From Polydactylus sextarius (lineage: Eukaryota; Chordata; Actinopteri; Polynemidae): a stretch of 64,000 nucleotides of DNA. Under the pieces are notes generated by a model that saw nothing but the letters and a program-made list of their open reading frames with translations, was not told the DNA's origin and did no database searches. The position numbers and the translations under genes were made by a program. Positions 50,901 to 62,300 of the stretch are shown piece by piece. Every line of letters starts with the position of its first letter. Position 1 is the first letter of the stretch. The DNA lies in contig CM028923.1 of assembly GCA_016801845.1 (NCBI GenBank), positions 17,282,679 to 17,346,678 of the forward strand, in the 5' to 3' direction.

Positions 50901-52711
50901 CAAGACGCTGGAAAACTGACTTGAAACCTGCGCCGACATGAAGTTCACAGCATTCAAACTGACAGAGCTGCTACTACCTATGTCTTTCTTATTTATTTCC
51001 CGTTTGTCATCATTCATCATGTGCTTCTCTGTCTGCAGACAGTTGATCTACAACTACCCAGAGCAGCTGTTTGCTCAGGCAGGAGTCATGGCCATCGAGC
51101 ACGCTGACTTCGCTGGTGTTGAGCGCCTCGCCCTGGTCACCGGTATACACACACACACACTTTTCTTTTCATTTTGAACTTTATTTTCTTTGAGGCCACT
51201 GAATCACATTTCATGTCTTATTATGCAGTTTTAATCATAAGAAACTCCACTATATCTAACACTAAGTCAACATTTAAAGAACAAATCAAAAGATTTTTAC
51301 AGGAATAGTTTTTTGTTTGTTTTATCAGTTAATTTATCAGTCCGTTGTTAGAAATTAAGTTTATTTCATCAGTAACGACAATGTGTTTGCACTTTATTTG
51401 AGTTGATTGAAACGTACTGGTCATAACACAGGGGTTAATAAAGTGTGTGTGTGTGTTTGTGCAGGTGGGGAGATCACCTCCACCTTCGACCACCCGGAGA
51501 TGGTGAAGCTCGGTCACTGCAAACTGATCGAGGAGGTGATGATCGGCGAAGACACGCTCATCCACTTCTCTGGAGTTGCCATGGGTACGACACATGCGTC
51601 GTCTCTAAATCTAGTCTTTAATCAGCGTCCATGAAACCGTTCCCTCTTCGTATAACAGCCCCCTCTCTCCCCTCAGGTGAGGCGTGCACCATCGTCCTGC
51701 GAGGAGCGACTCAGCAGATTCTGGACGAGGCCGAGCGCTCGCTGCACGACGCTCTGTGTGTGTTGGCTCAGACAGTGAAGGAGCCACGCACGGTGTATGG
51801 AGGAGGTAAAACACACACACTGTGTACAGAGGTTGATCGGTGCTCTGACAGAATTAATGTCTGCTGAGTCCTTTATGTCTCTGCCTTTTGCAGAAGATAG
51901 AGACATGGTATAATGTCACTCAGGAGGATTTTTACGAGTCCTATGCATCTACAGCTGCCTTTTAATCTACAATTAACTATGTTTGATCTTTGTCAGGCTG
52001 CTCAGAGATGCTCATGGCCAAGGTAGTGACTGATCTGGCCAACAGGACGCCAGGGAAGGAGGCGGTCGCCATGGAGTCATTTGCCAAGGCTTTGAGGATG
52101 GTACGAACGCATCTGGTCTCCACTAATGGATCAAAATCTGTTTAACATGTTGAACGATTTTTCACCTTTTTTTTTTTTTTTTTTCCCTTCAGCTGCCGAC
52201 GATCATCGCCGACAACGCCGGCTACGACAGCGCTGACCTGGTGGCTCAGCTGAGAGCTGCTCACCAGGAGAACAAGTCCACCTTCGGGCTGAGTGAGTTT
52301 TACATCTTTTTCCACATCAAATGTCGCTGTGTTCCTGCTTTTAGATGAACCCTGACGAACGCCTGTGTTTCCTTGCAGACATGTCTGAGGGCACGGTGGG
52401 AAACATGGTAGAGCTGGGGATCACAGAGTCGTTCCAGGTGAAGCGTCAGGTGCTGCTTAGCGCTGCAGAGGCTGCCGAGATGATCCTGAGGGTCGACAAC
52501 ATCATCAAAGCTGCTCCCAGGTCAGTTCATGAAGAAGAAAAATACGAATACTAATACCAGTGTAGACGAAACAGCAACGCTAATGTTAACTCTGGCAATA
52601 CTTCTTCGCTTTGTACTCAAGGTAGCTGGTTAGCAACTGTGAGACATGTTTGAGTTCTAACTGATGCTATTGTTTTGTAGGAAGCGAGTTCCTGACCATC
52701 ACCCCTGTTAG
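47937..52711 (+). CDS. cct2: T-complex protein 1 subunit beta (chaperonin CCT beta), complete
   Basis: CCT beta is one of eight subunits of the TRiC/CCT ring, which folds actin, tubulin and other cytosolic proteins using ATP. Sixteen coding exons join in frame to 535 residues, the same length I recall for human CCT2: 47937-47939, 49029-49103, 49206-49271, 49367-49478, 49729-49805, 49918-50030, 50124-50326, 50426-50526, 50769-50896, 51039-51142, 51465-51584, 51677-51805, 51997-52100, 52193-52292, 52379-52520, 52681-52711. Visible motifs are STLGPKGMDK, NDGATILK, the nucleotide-hydrolysis motif GDGTTS (Asp97), KRLENANILIANTGMDTDK and the C-terminal PDHHPC. The first coding exon holds only the ATG. 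Introns 8 and 10 carry matched AC and GT tracts at their two ends. The protein looks intact and under strong constraint. Confidence 0.98.
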
Positions 52712-54612
52712 AGGAAGAGGAGGATGACGAAGAACGGGGAGGGGATCAGTTTTGTTATTTATCACCTCTGTTTAGCTGAAATTCAAATTTAAGAAAACGC
52801 TCCCATGTTTTTTTTTTTTCCCTGCTGTTACTGTGGAAGCACTGCAGCACTGGCTAGCTGGCTAATGCTAACAGTGGTTAGCCTAACAATGGAACCAATG
52901 TAAAACACAGGCCGGTGCATGTTTGCGATGCAACATTAGCCGAAGCCGCAGCACTGCACTCGTCGAGAGGCTGGTGACGCTAACGTTAGCCAGCCGGTGC
53001 CGACAGTGTCTAGAGACAAAGTTTGGATGTTGTTTTTGTTTACTGAAATAAATAAACCAGTCATCGGGATACTTGTTGTTCAAATGGCTCATTTGTGGCA
53101 CAATATGAGCAACCACAGATTGTGAATTTCACTTAATTTACAGGCGAATTGTTTATGTTAATTTGTTCAGTGTTTCATCAGATCGCGGTGACTCGGACCT
53201 CACAGAGTCAACACACTGATTCAAGTTTGTTGACCCGTAGACCAGTGGGCAGTCGACCGGTCTACTGAGTTTAGAAGAAGACAATTCAAAAATCATGCTT
53301 GGATGTTGATCTGGAGTGTGTGTACTAATTAATCAACTTAACTGTTGAAGTTGAAGTTTTTTGTCACACAAATCAGTCTGTTGTATGAGAGCCCTGAGAG
53401 CCAACTTAATATTTTTATTATTATTTTAGCCATGTCAGTTTTAATTGTACTTATTTGGAAGGAAAAATGACGTCTGATTCATTCTGGTTTAATGCTGGGT
53501 GGTACTGAAAACCTGTTTTTATTTTTGTTATATGAATTTTTCTTATACCTCAGTACCAGTTTTAAACGATCAGACATGGACTATGAAAAGTTGTCACCTG
53601 AGGAGACAATATGAGCAATTTGCTACATCATCTTAACTGCAAATGTAGCACCAAGAATGTATGAATCTGAGAATAAGGTGGGAAAAAATGCAGTGAAACG
53701 GTTAGAATATTGAAAAATACCTTGATATAGAAACACCCATCACTAGCTCATGTTCACCTCTGCCTTTGTCTACATAAATGGCTTTCAGACTCTCTTAACT
53801 TAAACATTAAGTTCAAACAATAATGATACAGGATTCAAACTCTATAATTTTACTTGTGGGGAAAAAAATGACCCTGGCAAAAAAGAGCTTGTCCTGTGCC
53901 TCAGGGTGTCCATACCCCATCACTATATCTCATCACTACTTGTATATTATTTAAGGTTTTGCAGATTTGATTTTGTTTCATGGTGAAATACACTAGAGAC
54001 TCATTGTCAAGAGTCACATAGAAAACTATGGACTACTTTAAGTAGTTCTTTAAGGCCATTTATGAGGCCATCTATATCCATGCATCTTCCCCAGAGCCTG
54101 TAATTGTTCCAGGACGTCGGTGACACAGCCTCTATATAGTCCCTGCACCAGCTGAGCATCTGAAGTCTTAAGTCTAAAACTAATGACTTTCATTTCACAT
54201 ACATTTAAAAGACAAATAACATTCAGCATGTTTCATTCTGTTATGTACCAACTGATTATTCCACAGCTGGTCAGTAACATTAGAAGTTGGTTTATAATGT
54301 AAGAAGATGCACTGTTAATACTTAGTAACTAAGTATTTTTTAAAAGGAAATACTTTTACTAAAGCAAAAAATAAAAAATACTGATGACTTCCAGTCGTAT
54401 CAGAGAAATTTGACATGGGTGTTCTGTACTTTGACTTGAGGTTGGGACTTCGTCCACCTCTGGTTATCTGACGTCTGTCAGGTCTGTGGCCGCAGACAAA
54501 CACAGGGTTTGGGTGGATTTTCTTTCACAGAGTCAGATCCAATCAGAGCATCAGTCAGTCCTGATAAATTCCTCAACATCTGCCAAACATCAGTCTGACG
54601 ACTGACGCAGAC
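52712..54612. other. cct2 3' UTR and spacer to the aspartic protease gene
   Basis: The first third is 3' UTR up to the poly(A) signals. The rest shows no gene. The region immediately before 54613 should contain the protease promoter, but no clear element was identified. Confidence 0.5.
53047..53056 (+). terminator. cct2 poly(A) signal, two overlapping AATAAA
   Basis: AATAAATAAA about 335 bases after the stop. Confidence 0.65.
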
Positions 54613-57600
54613 ATGCTGAGGCTGCTGGTTCTACTGGTTTGGACATGGACGAGCTCGGCACTGGTCAGGTAGGCTCATCTATCCATCTATCTATGAAACC
54701 TCTAAACTTTTATTCTTTCTTGAAGAGATGAGAAAGAAATCATTGACTCAGCTTCAGTGGGTAAACTGAAATACATCATCTTCAGGGTTCCTCTGAGGCA
54801 GGTGCGCTCGATCCGCACCCAGCTGCGAGCCGCCGGGCTGCTGGGTGACTTCCTGAAGGAGCACCGCGCCGACATGTTCAACCGCCGCTACGCCCAGTGC
54901 TTCCCACCCGGCACGCCCTCGCTGCGACTCGGTCGCTTTAGCGAGAAGATCTACAACTTCATGGATGTAAGAACAAAACAAAACGAACACTGAACGCAAC
55001 GAACATAGCTGGTGGCTTAAATCTTCCAGCTGCACAGAAAAATTGTTTTAAAGTTGCTTCTGTGCCAGTGTTGGTTACATTTTTCGCCACATTCTTAATT
55101 TGTTGAATTATGTGTTTTTCCTGTATGAAACAGCACTAAGATGAAGTCCTAGTAATTGTAAAGACGATGTTTGACATAACATAGACATGACATAGATATA
55201 ACTAGTGTTCAATCCTGTGCTCCATTAATTCAAACATTAATTCAGAACTCTGCATTGTGTTTGCAAATTGTGTGTCTGTGTTGTTGGTCAGGCTCAGTAT
55301 TATGGTGAAGTAAGTTTGGGGACGCCAGAGCAGAACTTCTCTGTGGTTTTTGACACCGGTTCAGCCGATCTGTGGGTTCCATCATCCTACTGTGTCAGCC
55401 AGGCCTGTGGTAACACAACATGATATACAACACAGCTTAACATTATACCATCTATGAAGACTCACTTGATCATTTTTGTGATTCTGTTTTTATGTTTGCA
55501 AAAGCTGTGTTTATGGGTCAGAACACTCTGACTCTGGTCCAGTGTGTTCCTGTCTGTGATAAGAAGTTCAAGGTCTATGTCTCTCTCTGTGTGTGTGTGT
55601 GTGTGTGTGTGTGTTTCTTTCTGTATACAGCATCACACAAGCGTTTTAGGGCATTCGAGTCGACTTCGTTTCATCATGATGGCCGCATGTTTGGGATCCA
55701 CTATGGTTCAGGACACCTGCTGGGAGTCATGGCCAGAGACACACTGACGGTCTGATCTGTTCTGCTCTACACATAGTAGAGTCTAGTTAATATTCACCAT
55801 ATATCCTGAAATTCTGGCAAAATTGGTATTAATTTCACCCTGGAGTAATATAAGAAAGAAAGCTCGAGATGCCAAAATTTGATGGGAAGCTTCTTAAAGC
55901 TTCTGTGGTAGAACCTGAAAAATCAACAAATTGCAAAGTATTATGACACAGGTGTCACTTGTCCTTTAGATGGAAAATATATTACTATAAATTCCCACTG
56001 TGACAGATATGTAACAATAAAGGTTGAGATACTAAAGGGAAGTATTTCAAAGCAAATTTCAGATGTCAGTGTTCCATATGGTTCATTTGGTGTATTTCAT
56101 AATCCCCATAAATTTCCCTATGTGAGAAATAGGCCTGGGCTCTTATGAACTAAGGTATGAGCTTCATAGGATGTGAATCTATATTTTGACCAAACGGGAG
56201 CTTTAGCAGCTGTTAATGTTCTGTATTATAATATTCTGTAATCAGTTGTCTACCATTCTAGATTGGTGATCTGACCATCCTAAATCAGGAATTTGGGGAG
56301 TCGGTCTATGAGCCTGGTGCTACATTTGTGATGGCAAGGTTTGACGGTGTCCTGGGGATGGGTTACCCATCTCTGGCCGAAATCTTAGGAAATCCTGTAT
56401 TTGACAACATGATGGCGCAGAAGACTGTGGATGAGCCAGTCTTCTCCTTTTACCTCAGCAGGTGCAACTTTTTTTTTTCCTACCACTTAAGGGAATTTAT
56501 AATTATAATCTTTTGTTTGTTTGTTTCAATTATAATGAACATTATTAACAAATGTTCAAGACAGGAACAACAAGAAACCTTACACTGGTCTCACCGTTCC
56601 CAATGTGAACATTTAACTTACAAGAGGGTTTCAGGAGGATCCAGAGGGTTACATATGTTCAGAGCATTTTTGTTGAATTTGCGAGTCCATCAGTCACCGG
56701 TGATGTGTAGCCAAACCACCTGACTAAAACATTTAGCATCCATACATCAAAAGATCTATGGATGCTAAATGTTTTAGTCAGGTGGTTTCAGAAGAATTTG
56801 GGAGATAAAAAATCAGTCCAAGGCCTTAATGGCATTTCCGTCTTTTAGGATGAGTCCAAGAGTTTCATAAAGTCCTGCTTGCTTGAGTTGCTATACACAT
56901 TTAAAAATTTTGTTATTGACAAAGGATTTTCATGAAGTAGAGTTTTGCAAGAGGTTGAAGGGCCTAGAATTTCAGAGTGGTCAAAGATTTCCAGGGGGAA
57001 TTTGAGTCTTCCATTAGGGCCTATAGGTCCTAGATGGTTCTTTGGTTTTTCAGAAGGTCCAAAAGATCTAGGAGAGTCCAAAGACAATATCTTGTTGGAT
57101 TGATGGACTGATAAATTATAAGTACAGTTTGACTGAAACGTGATTCTCGTCTCTGCAGGAAAACAAGTAGTGGCAATTCGGGCGAATTGTTGCTTGGTGG
57201 AACAGATGAGACGTTATACACCGGACCAATCCACTGGATCCCAGTGACTGCTAAGGGATACTGGCAGATTAAACTGGACAGGTTTTATATATTTTTACTG
57301 TATTCAGATTTTATTTTATACTTTTATTTTTTATTTTATTTTTCACAAAATGTTATTTTTTTCTTCTTTTTCTTCATTTTTGGTGAAGAGCAGAAACAAT
57401 TCGTGACCACCTCTTGTTCTCACATCAAATACAGATTAGACTGTGCTGGTGTGCTATGCAGACCATGTAGCAACCACTAGATGGCAATGCAAGATGACAT
57501 TAACTGTGGTGCAGTCATTCTTGAGATGAAACAGCAAAATGTGTTTGCTTGTGAGGATTTTTACTTTTCCTTTGTATAAGTCAGTCAGTCCTAATCATAG

Positions 57601-58781
57601 TAGCAAAAGTAAATTTCATGTAGCTGTGAAAAAACACCCTGATGTTGTGTGTGTTTCAGTGTGGCGGTGCAGGGTGTGAGTTCGTTTTGTCCTCGTGGTT
57701 GCCAGGCAATCGTTGATACAGGAACCTCCCTAATTGCCGGGCCGACCAATGACATCCTCGTTCTTCAGCAGCTGATTGGAGCCACGCCCACAAACATTGG
57801 AGAAGTAAGTTGAAAAAAAAAAGAAAAGAAAAAAAAAAAAAAAACTAAAAAAGTTAAATAAAATCTAAAATCTAAATCTGTGGGTACAGTGGAATTTATA
57901 AGGACGTCTGAAAACTTAATAAAAAACAGAACTGGATTGTACTTTCAGTAGCAAGTGTCTGTATAATCTCATTTGACTTTTACTCTTGTCTGTGTTTCAG
58001 TTTCTAATCGACTGTGTCAGGTTGTCCAGTTTACCTCATGTGACATTCATCCTGGGAGGAAAAGAGCACACAATGACTGCTGAACATTATGTTAGAAAGG
58101 TAAATCTTGGTGTCTCCAGCCAGTTTCAGCTAGTTTTGAGCATTGTCTGTCTTGTCTTTTTGTTCTGACTGGAGACACTATCCTTAAAGTCTCTACTGTC
58201 TCTAAAGGATAAAGTCATAGATTTGCAGTTGGGTTTTTTTTAGCATGTCCAGAGGTTTGATCAAATCTTTGGTGTATCAAGAAAGTCTTCCAGCTCATAT
58301 TCTGTCTGCTGAACTTGTTTTTGCTTTAAAAATATTTATATATAACTGCCTTCACAGCTGAGCACTAGCTTTACTGGCAAAATATCCTATTTCATCAAAA
58401 AAAAAAAAAAAAAAAAAAACAACATTTTTTTTTTTTTGATGTCTTTACTATATTTTTTATTCATGTTTGACTTTGTCTGATCGACACACATTACTAAATG
58501 TAAATGTATTGTTCTTCCAGTGGTTCTCAGTTTGGCTTCAAGTACCAACATGTCAGACAATAATTTCAATATTTAAAAAATATTCTTTCCATCTTGGTAT
58601 CCAGGAGATGCTTGGTGACAGGGAGCTGTGTTTCAGTGGTTTCCAAGGCGTGGACATTGTTTCCCCAGAGGGCCCTTTGTGGATTCTGGGAGATGTATTT
58701 CTGAGAGAGTACTACAGTATCTTCGACAGAGGACAAGACCGAGTCGGCTTTGCGCCTGCCAGGCACCCTGACAAACAATAA
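54613..58781 (+). CDS. nots: Pepsin-family (A1) aspartic protease, nothepsin-like, complete
   Basis: A1 proteases cleave proteins at acid pH in lysosomes, endosomes or the lumen. Nine exons join in frame to 405 residues plus stop: 54613-54668, 54786-54966, 55292-55409, 55631-55749, 56262-56461, 57159-57281, 57660-57804, 58001-58099, 58605-58781. Residues 1-17 form a signal peptide (MLRLLVLLVWTW). A basic propeptide runs to about residue 70. The catalytic aspartates are in FDTGSADLWVPS (Asp100) and AIVDTGTSLIAGP (Asp285). The flap tyrosine is in IHYGSG (Tyr143), and the end reads FDRGQDRVGFAPA. EQNFS is a possible N-glycosylation site near the first active site. Donors at 55750 (GTCTGA) and 57282 (GTTTTA) are weak. 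The protein differs from cathepsin D and E enough that I favour nothepsin, a lineage known in fish and, as I recall, absent from mammals. Family is sure, subfamily less so. Confidence 0.88.
56620..57090. repeat. Degenerate minisatellite in a protease intron
   Basis: Diverged units share phrases such as TTCAGAAGGTCCAAAAGATC, GGAGAGTCCAAAG, GGATGAGTCCAAGAG and GGAGGATCCAGAGGG through the intron, interrupted by the perfect palindrome. Confidence 0.55.
56713..56788. repeat. Perfect 32-bp inverted repeat with 12-bp loop
   Basis: 56713-56744 is the exact reverse complement of 56757-56788, with CATCAAAAGATC between. It lies in intron 5 of the protease gene. Confidence 0.97.
58393..58442. repeat. 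A-run / T-run inverted repeat
   Basis: ATCA followed by more than 20 A, then CAACA, then a T-run and TGAT. This forms an A:T hairpin in the last protease intron and could be misassembled. Confidence 0.8.
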
Positions 58782-58809
58782 TCTGTCAATTGCTGCGATC
58801 TATACTATC

Positions 58810-58815
58810 AATAAA
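58810..58815 (+). terminator. Protease gene poly(A) signal AATAAA
   Basis: Twenty-nine bases after the stop, so the 3' UTR is very short. The converging best3 gene stops 578 bases beyond the protease stop. The spacer 58816-59359 holds no gene and presumably the best3 3' UTR. No clear best3 poly(A) signal was seen on the - strand. Confidence 0.65.
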
Positions 58816-59359
58816 TTTAGATATTAAAAACAAAACTCAACAGCCTTTTGTAATTTTTGGAAAGGTGCCAACACTGTTTTGCAACCTTTGCAGGATTCTT
58901 GCAGTCAGAGGCCCAGTTGCATCCCACGCATTAACCTTGCCACAGTTCCCTCAAGCGACAACTGTCTGTAGTTTAGTGGCAACAGCAACAGCAACACATA
59001 TTTCATATTCATTATTTCAGTCACATTTACAAGAGCAAACAAATATAGCAGTCCTCACATAAGACAGAAAAAGTTTGTTCTAGAAAACATTTTGCTCTAG
59101 AAACCTTTAAAGCCCGGTGAGCACTACCACTTTATCTTATCAACATTCACCACAGTTGAGCATTAAGAGTCAGTTCTCAGCTGTTTTCACCTGTGGCTCC
59201 ACAAATGGCCACTCACATGTAGCCAATGTCAGGTTTAAGTTTTAATTTGGAGCACTCCTCTTGGTCAAACTTTTCTTGTCGAATAAAGTCATTTCCACCC
59301 CCAGTGATAGACTCATTTGGTTCAGTTTTGCCAGTATTATGTTACTGGGTGAGTGGTTC

Positions 59360-62300
59360 TCATTTATTTTCTGAGGTCTCCGACTTGGAATTGTTATTTT
59401 TGACTTTGTCAGTCTCGTTGGTTCCTTCTGTTTCCTCACCATCCACAGTCGCTGCCATTCCCTCAAACTCATGGTCATACTCAGGATCAGGAATCTGTAG
59501 AGTGTCAGTAGGTGGACCAGGCGATCTTCTGGACTGAAATCGAGCCAGGCCTCGTCTCCGCCTCCCAAGGCCCTTGGGGCTTGGCAAGCTTCGTACCGAC
59601 GCCTTTGACGTCTGCCTGGAGAACTGAAGGGAGAACTGGCGCCCCCGTGGCCGTGATGGTGGCCGATTTTGGACATTAACTGTCGTCCAACGGAATTCCT
59701 TTGGTCCTAGTTGAGTTGGGGAACAACAGACGGAAGAGCTGGCTCTGGAAATACAATAGAAAGAAATTCAAGGTAGGATTACATGGTTTGGAGGAGCAAT
59801 TTCTGTAAAGCCAATCATCTCAAAACCATACCATGATGGTTTTAGTATTGACGATGGGACAAACAAGTGGAAACATTAACATCATGTTACTCTGAGCAGG
59901 AAATAATGAATGAATCACCTTGAAGTTTCCAAGCCTGGTGCCTCCTCAGTGGGAGAAAGATCCAACCCATTCTGAGGTTTTCCTGCTTTGATGTCCCCTG
60001 AAGAATCCCTATTTTGACAGACATGACAAGACAATGGCGGGCTGATGACCAGCTTGGGGAAAACGGTGGAGGGTGAGCTCTCAGGTGATGGAGGGTTGCT
60101 GCTAACCTCCCTCAAAGTAGACAAGGTGTCCATAGAAGGCGGGGGCAGGACCAAGGAGGTGGGTGGAGCTATGTTGTTTGCACCTGGGTTGAGCCTGGAT
60201 GGAGTTAAAAAAAAAAAGAAAAGATGTAGATTGTTCCTTTTGTATTAAAAAAAATAGAAGATAACACAAATGGAATTGGTCGAAATGGTCAAAAAGGAGC
60301 CACTGCTGTACCTGAACTCTGGGAAGAAGCTTCCTGTTGCATCGCTGCTGTGCCGTTTGAAGATGGGTCGCGGAGGTCGGAGGTCAGGAGGCTCCTGAAC
60401 GCTGAGCAGCCTTCGGACTCGACCAAGAACCTGTAACAATAATGAAATAAGATTCTGGAAGCAAATTCCTTTGAAATCCTTTTTTAAAGGAAATCCTTTG
60501 AAATATTAATTACCAAAGGATAGGAAGTCACAATTTTCCATTTTTGTACTGCAGTATTAAAAAGTAATAACTTGGCATGGTGTCTATGCCCCAGGAGCTT
60601 CTTCATAAAAGTACTTTTATTAAATAGTAGTTCTACATCCCACTTCCTCTTTTTTTCCCTGGTGAAATCAATTCAGTAGATTTTTAGATATTTTGTTTAT
60701 GAATAAAAACAATTATTAAGAGGTTGAAGTTGTGACCATATTATCAGACTAATTACCGATTCTTGGCGCTGCACCAGAACAGAATCCGGATGGTGTGGAC
60801 CAGTGTCTCTAATGTCGACCTCGTCAAACTGGAGAATGTCTGAGAGTCTGGAAGAGGCATTGGACACTGGAAGTTTTTCATTTTGCTAATGAACCCATTT
60901 GAAATCCAGCAACTTCTCCAACAGTCAGTTACATTACAGAAGCACACTAATGAAGCTAAATAGGGCTTGAAAATTCTCTTGACAGTTATTTTTTCCATGG
61001 CTTAAATTAGCCAATGTGTGATTTGTAAAATATGTGTATTTGCTGACCCCATGTCGGTGGTGGAGCCGAGGAACGAGGGGATACAGGAGTCGGCAGCAGC
61101 AAGCGTGTACGGTGGACGAGCGTCGCAGTCATTCCAGTAGATGTCTTTGGTCATGTGAGGCAGGTTCATGTGCAACTCATCCACAGCGAGCAGAGACACC
61201 TGGAACAACAGATAAATAGGATGAAAGAGTGTGATTCTTTTTATCGGCCTTAAACAACAGCTGCCAGTCTTATTAGGTATTGTCACTTCAACAAGATGAA
61301 GTCTCCACCTTAATCCTGGCTGCAAAGCTCTATTTTGTCCATTCCTTTATCTATTTATCACATATTTTATGAGATAGAAGGATTGTTTTTATTGCAACCC
61401 CTTGTCAAAATAGTTTCTCAAATTTCTGTCCATCCATGAAGTTTCCATCCTTTCCATTCATGGATGGTTCATAAGCCAAGGCTTCAAAACATGGATCACA
61501 TATCTGCATTTCACCTTGGTTTTAACTTTGCAAGGACAAGCAACAACACAAGTCTGAGTGTTTAATTACTTGGCCAACATCTTGCTCTCCACGTCTTCAT
61601 AGTGATTCAAAAATAAAAGCTAGTTGAGATATGTTTCCGTGTTTTATTTTTGGAACATTACTGGCACCCCCAACTCACTATCACACTACCTCTGTTTTGC
61701 AACTTCTCATTCATGGTTGGTTCTTCCTTTTTGAATAAATCAAACTATTTCACTAAAGCTCCCAGGATCTTGTTGTTTTACAATAGAATAGAGTAGAATA
61801 AATCTTTATTGTTCACCAAGGTGGAAAATTATCTTTGGCTCAGCAACAAATAGCAAATAGAACACAGACAGTTTCAGACAAACAAACATTTAAAAAAAGG
61901 TTAACATGTAGCAACACAGATTGCTACCTGAGAAAAATAAAATAAAAGTATATGATAAAAGAGTAAATAGCAGCTCATCTCAAAGTCTGTGGATTAGTAA
62001 CTTTGTTGAGTTGAGGATGCTGATGGCATGTGGGATAAAAGATTTTTTTGTGATTGCAGTCGTTGACTTCTAACCTGAAGGTTCCTGTCGATGATCCAGT
62101 TGGCTTCAAAGTCGTCGTCGTCCTCTCCAAATGGGTTGATCAGCTGCTCCGCTACCTAACAATCACACAAAACTAGTGTAGCTATAACTAGTGTCCATGA
62201 GCTCCACAGACAAGTTTGATTCTTTGAATATGATCCCATGATACTGAGCAATATGTTCTCAGATTGACAGGCCAGAACCTTTTTAATTCAATGGCCCAAA

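Noticed and set aside
56713..56788. MicroRNA precursor
   Set aside because: The stem is perfectly paired with no bulges, the loop and lower stem do not suggest Drosha processing, and a fold-back or template-switch origin is simpler.
12471..57487. A convergent CTCF loop enclosing myrfl to nots
   Set aside because: The motif orientations are divergent, not convergent, so a loop anchored on these sites is not expected.
54613..58781. Calling the protease cathepsin D or cathepsin E
   Set aside because: The catalytic core fits the family, but the propeptide, the flap region and the stretch after SSYC differ from both as I know them; nothepsin fits better, though unproven.
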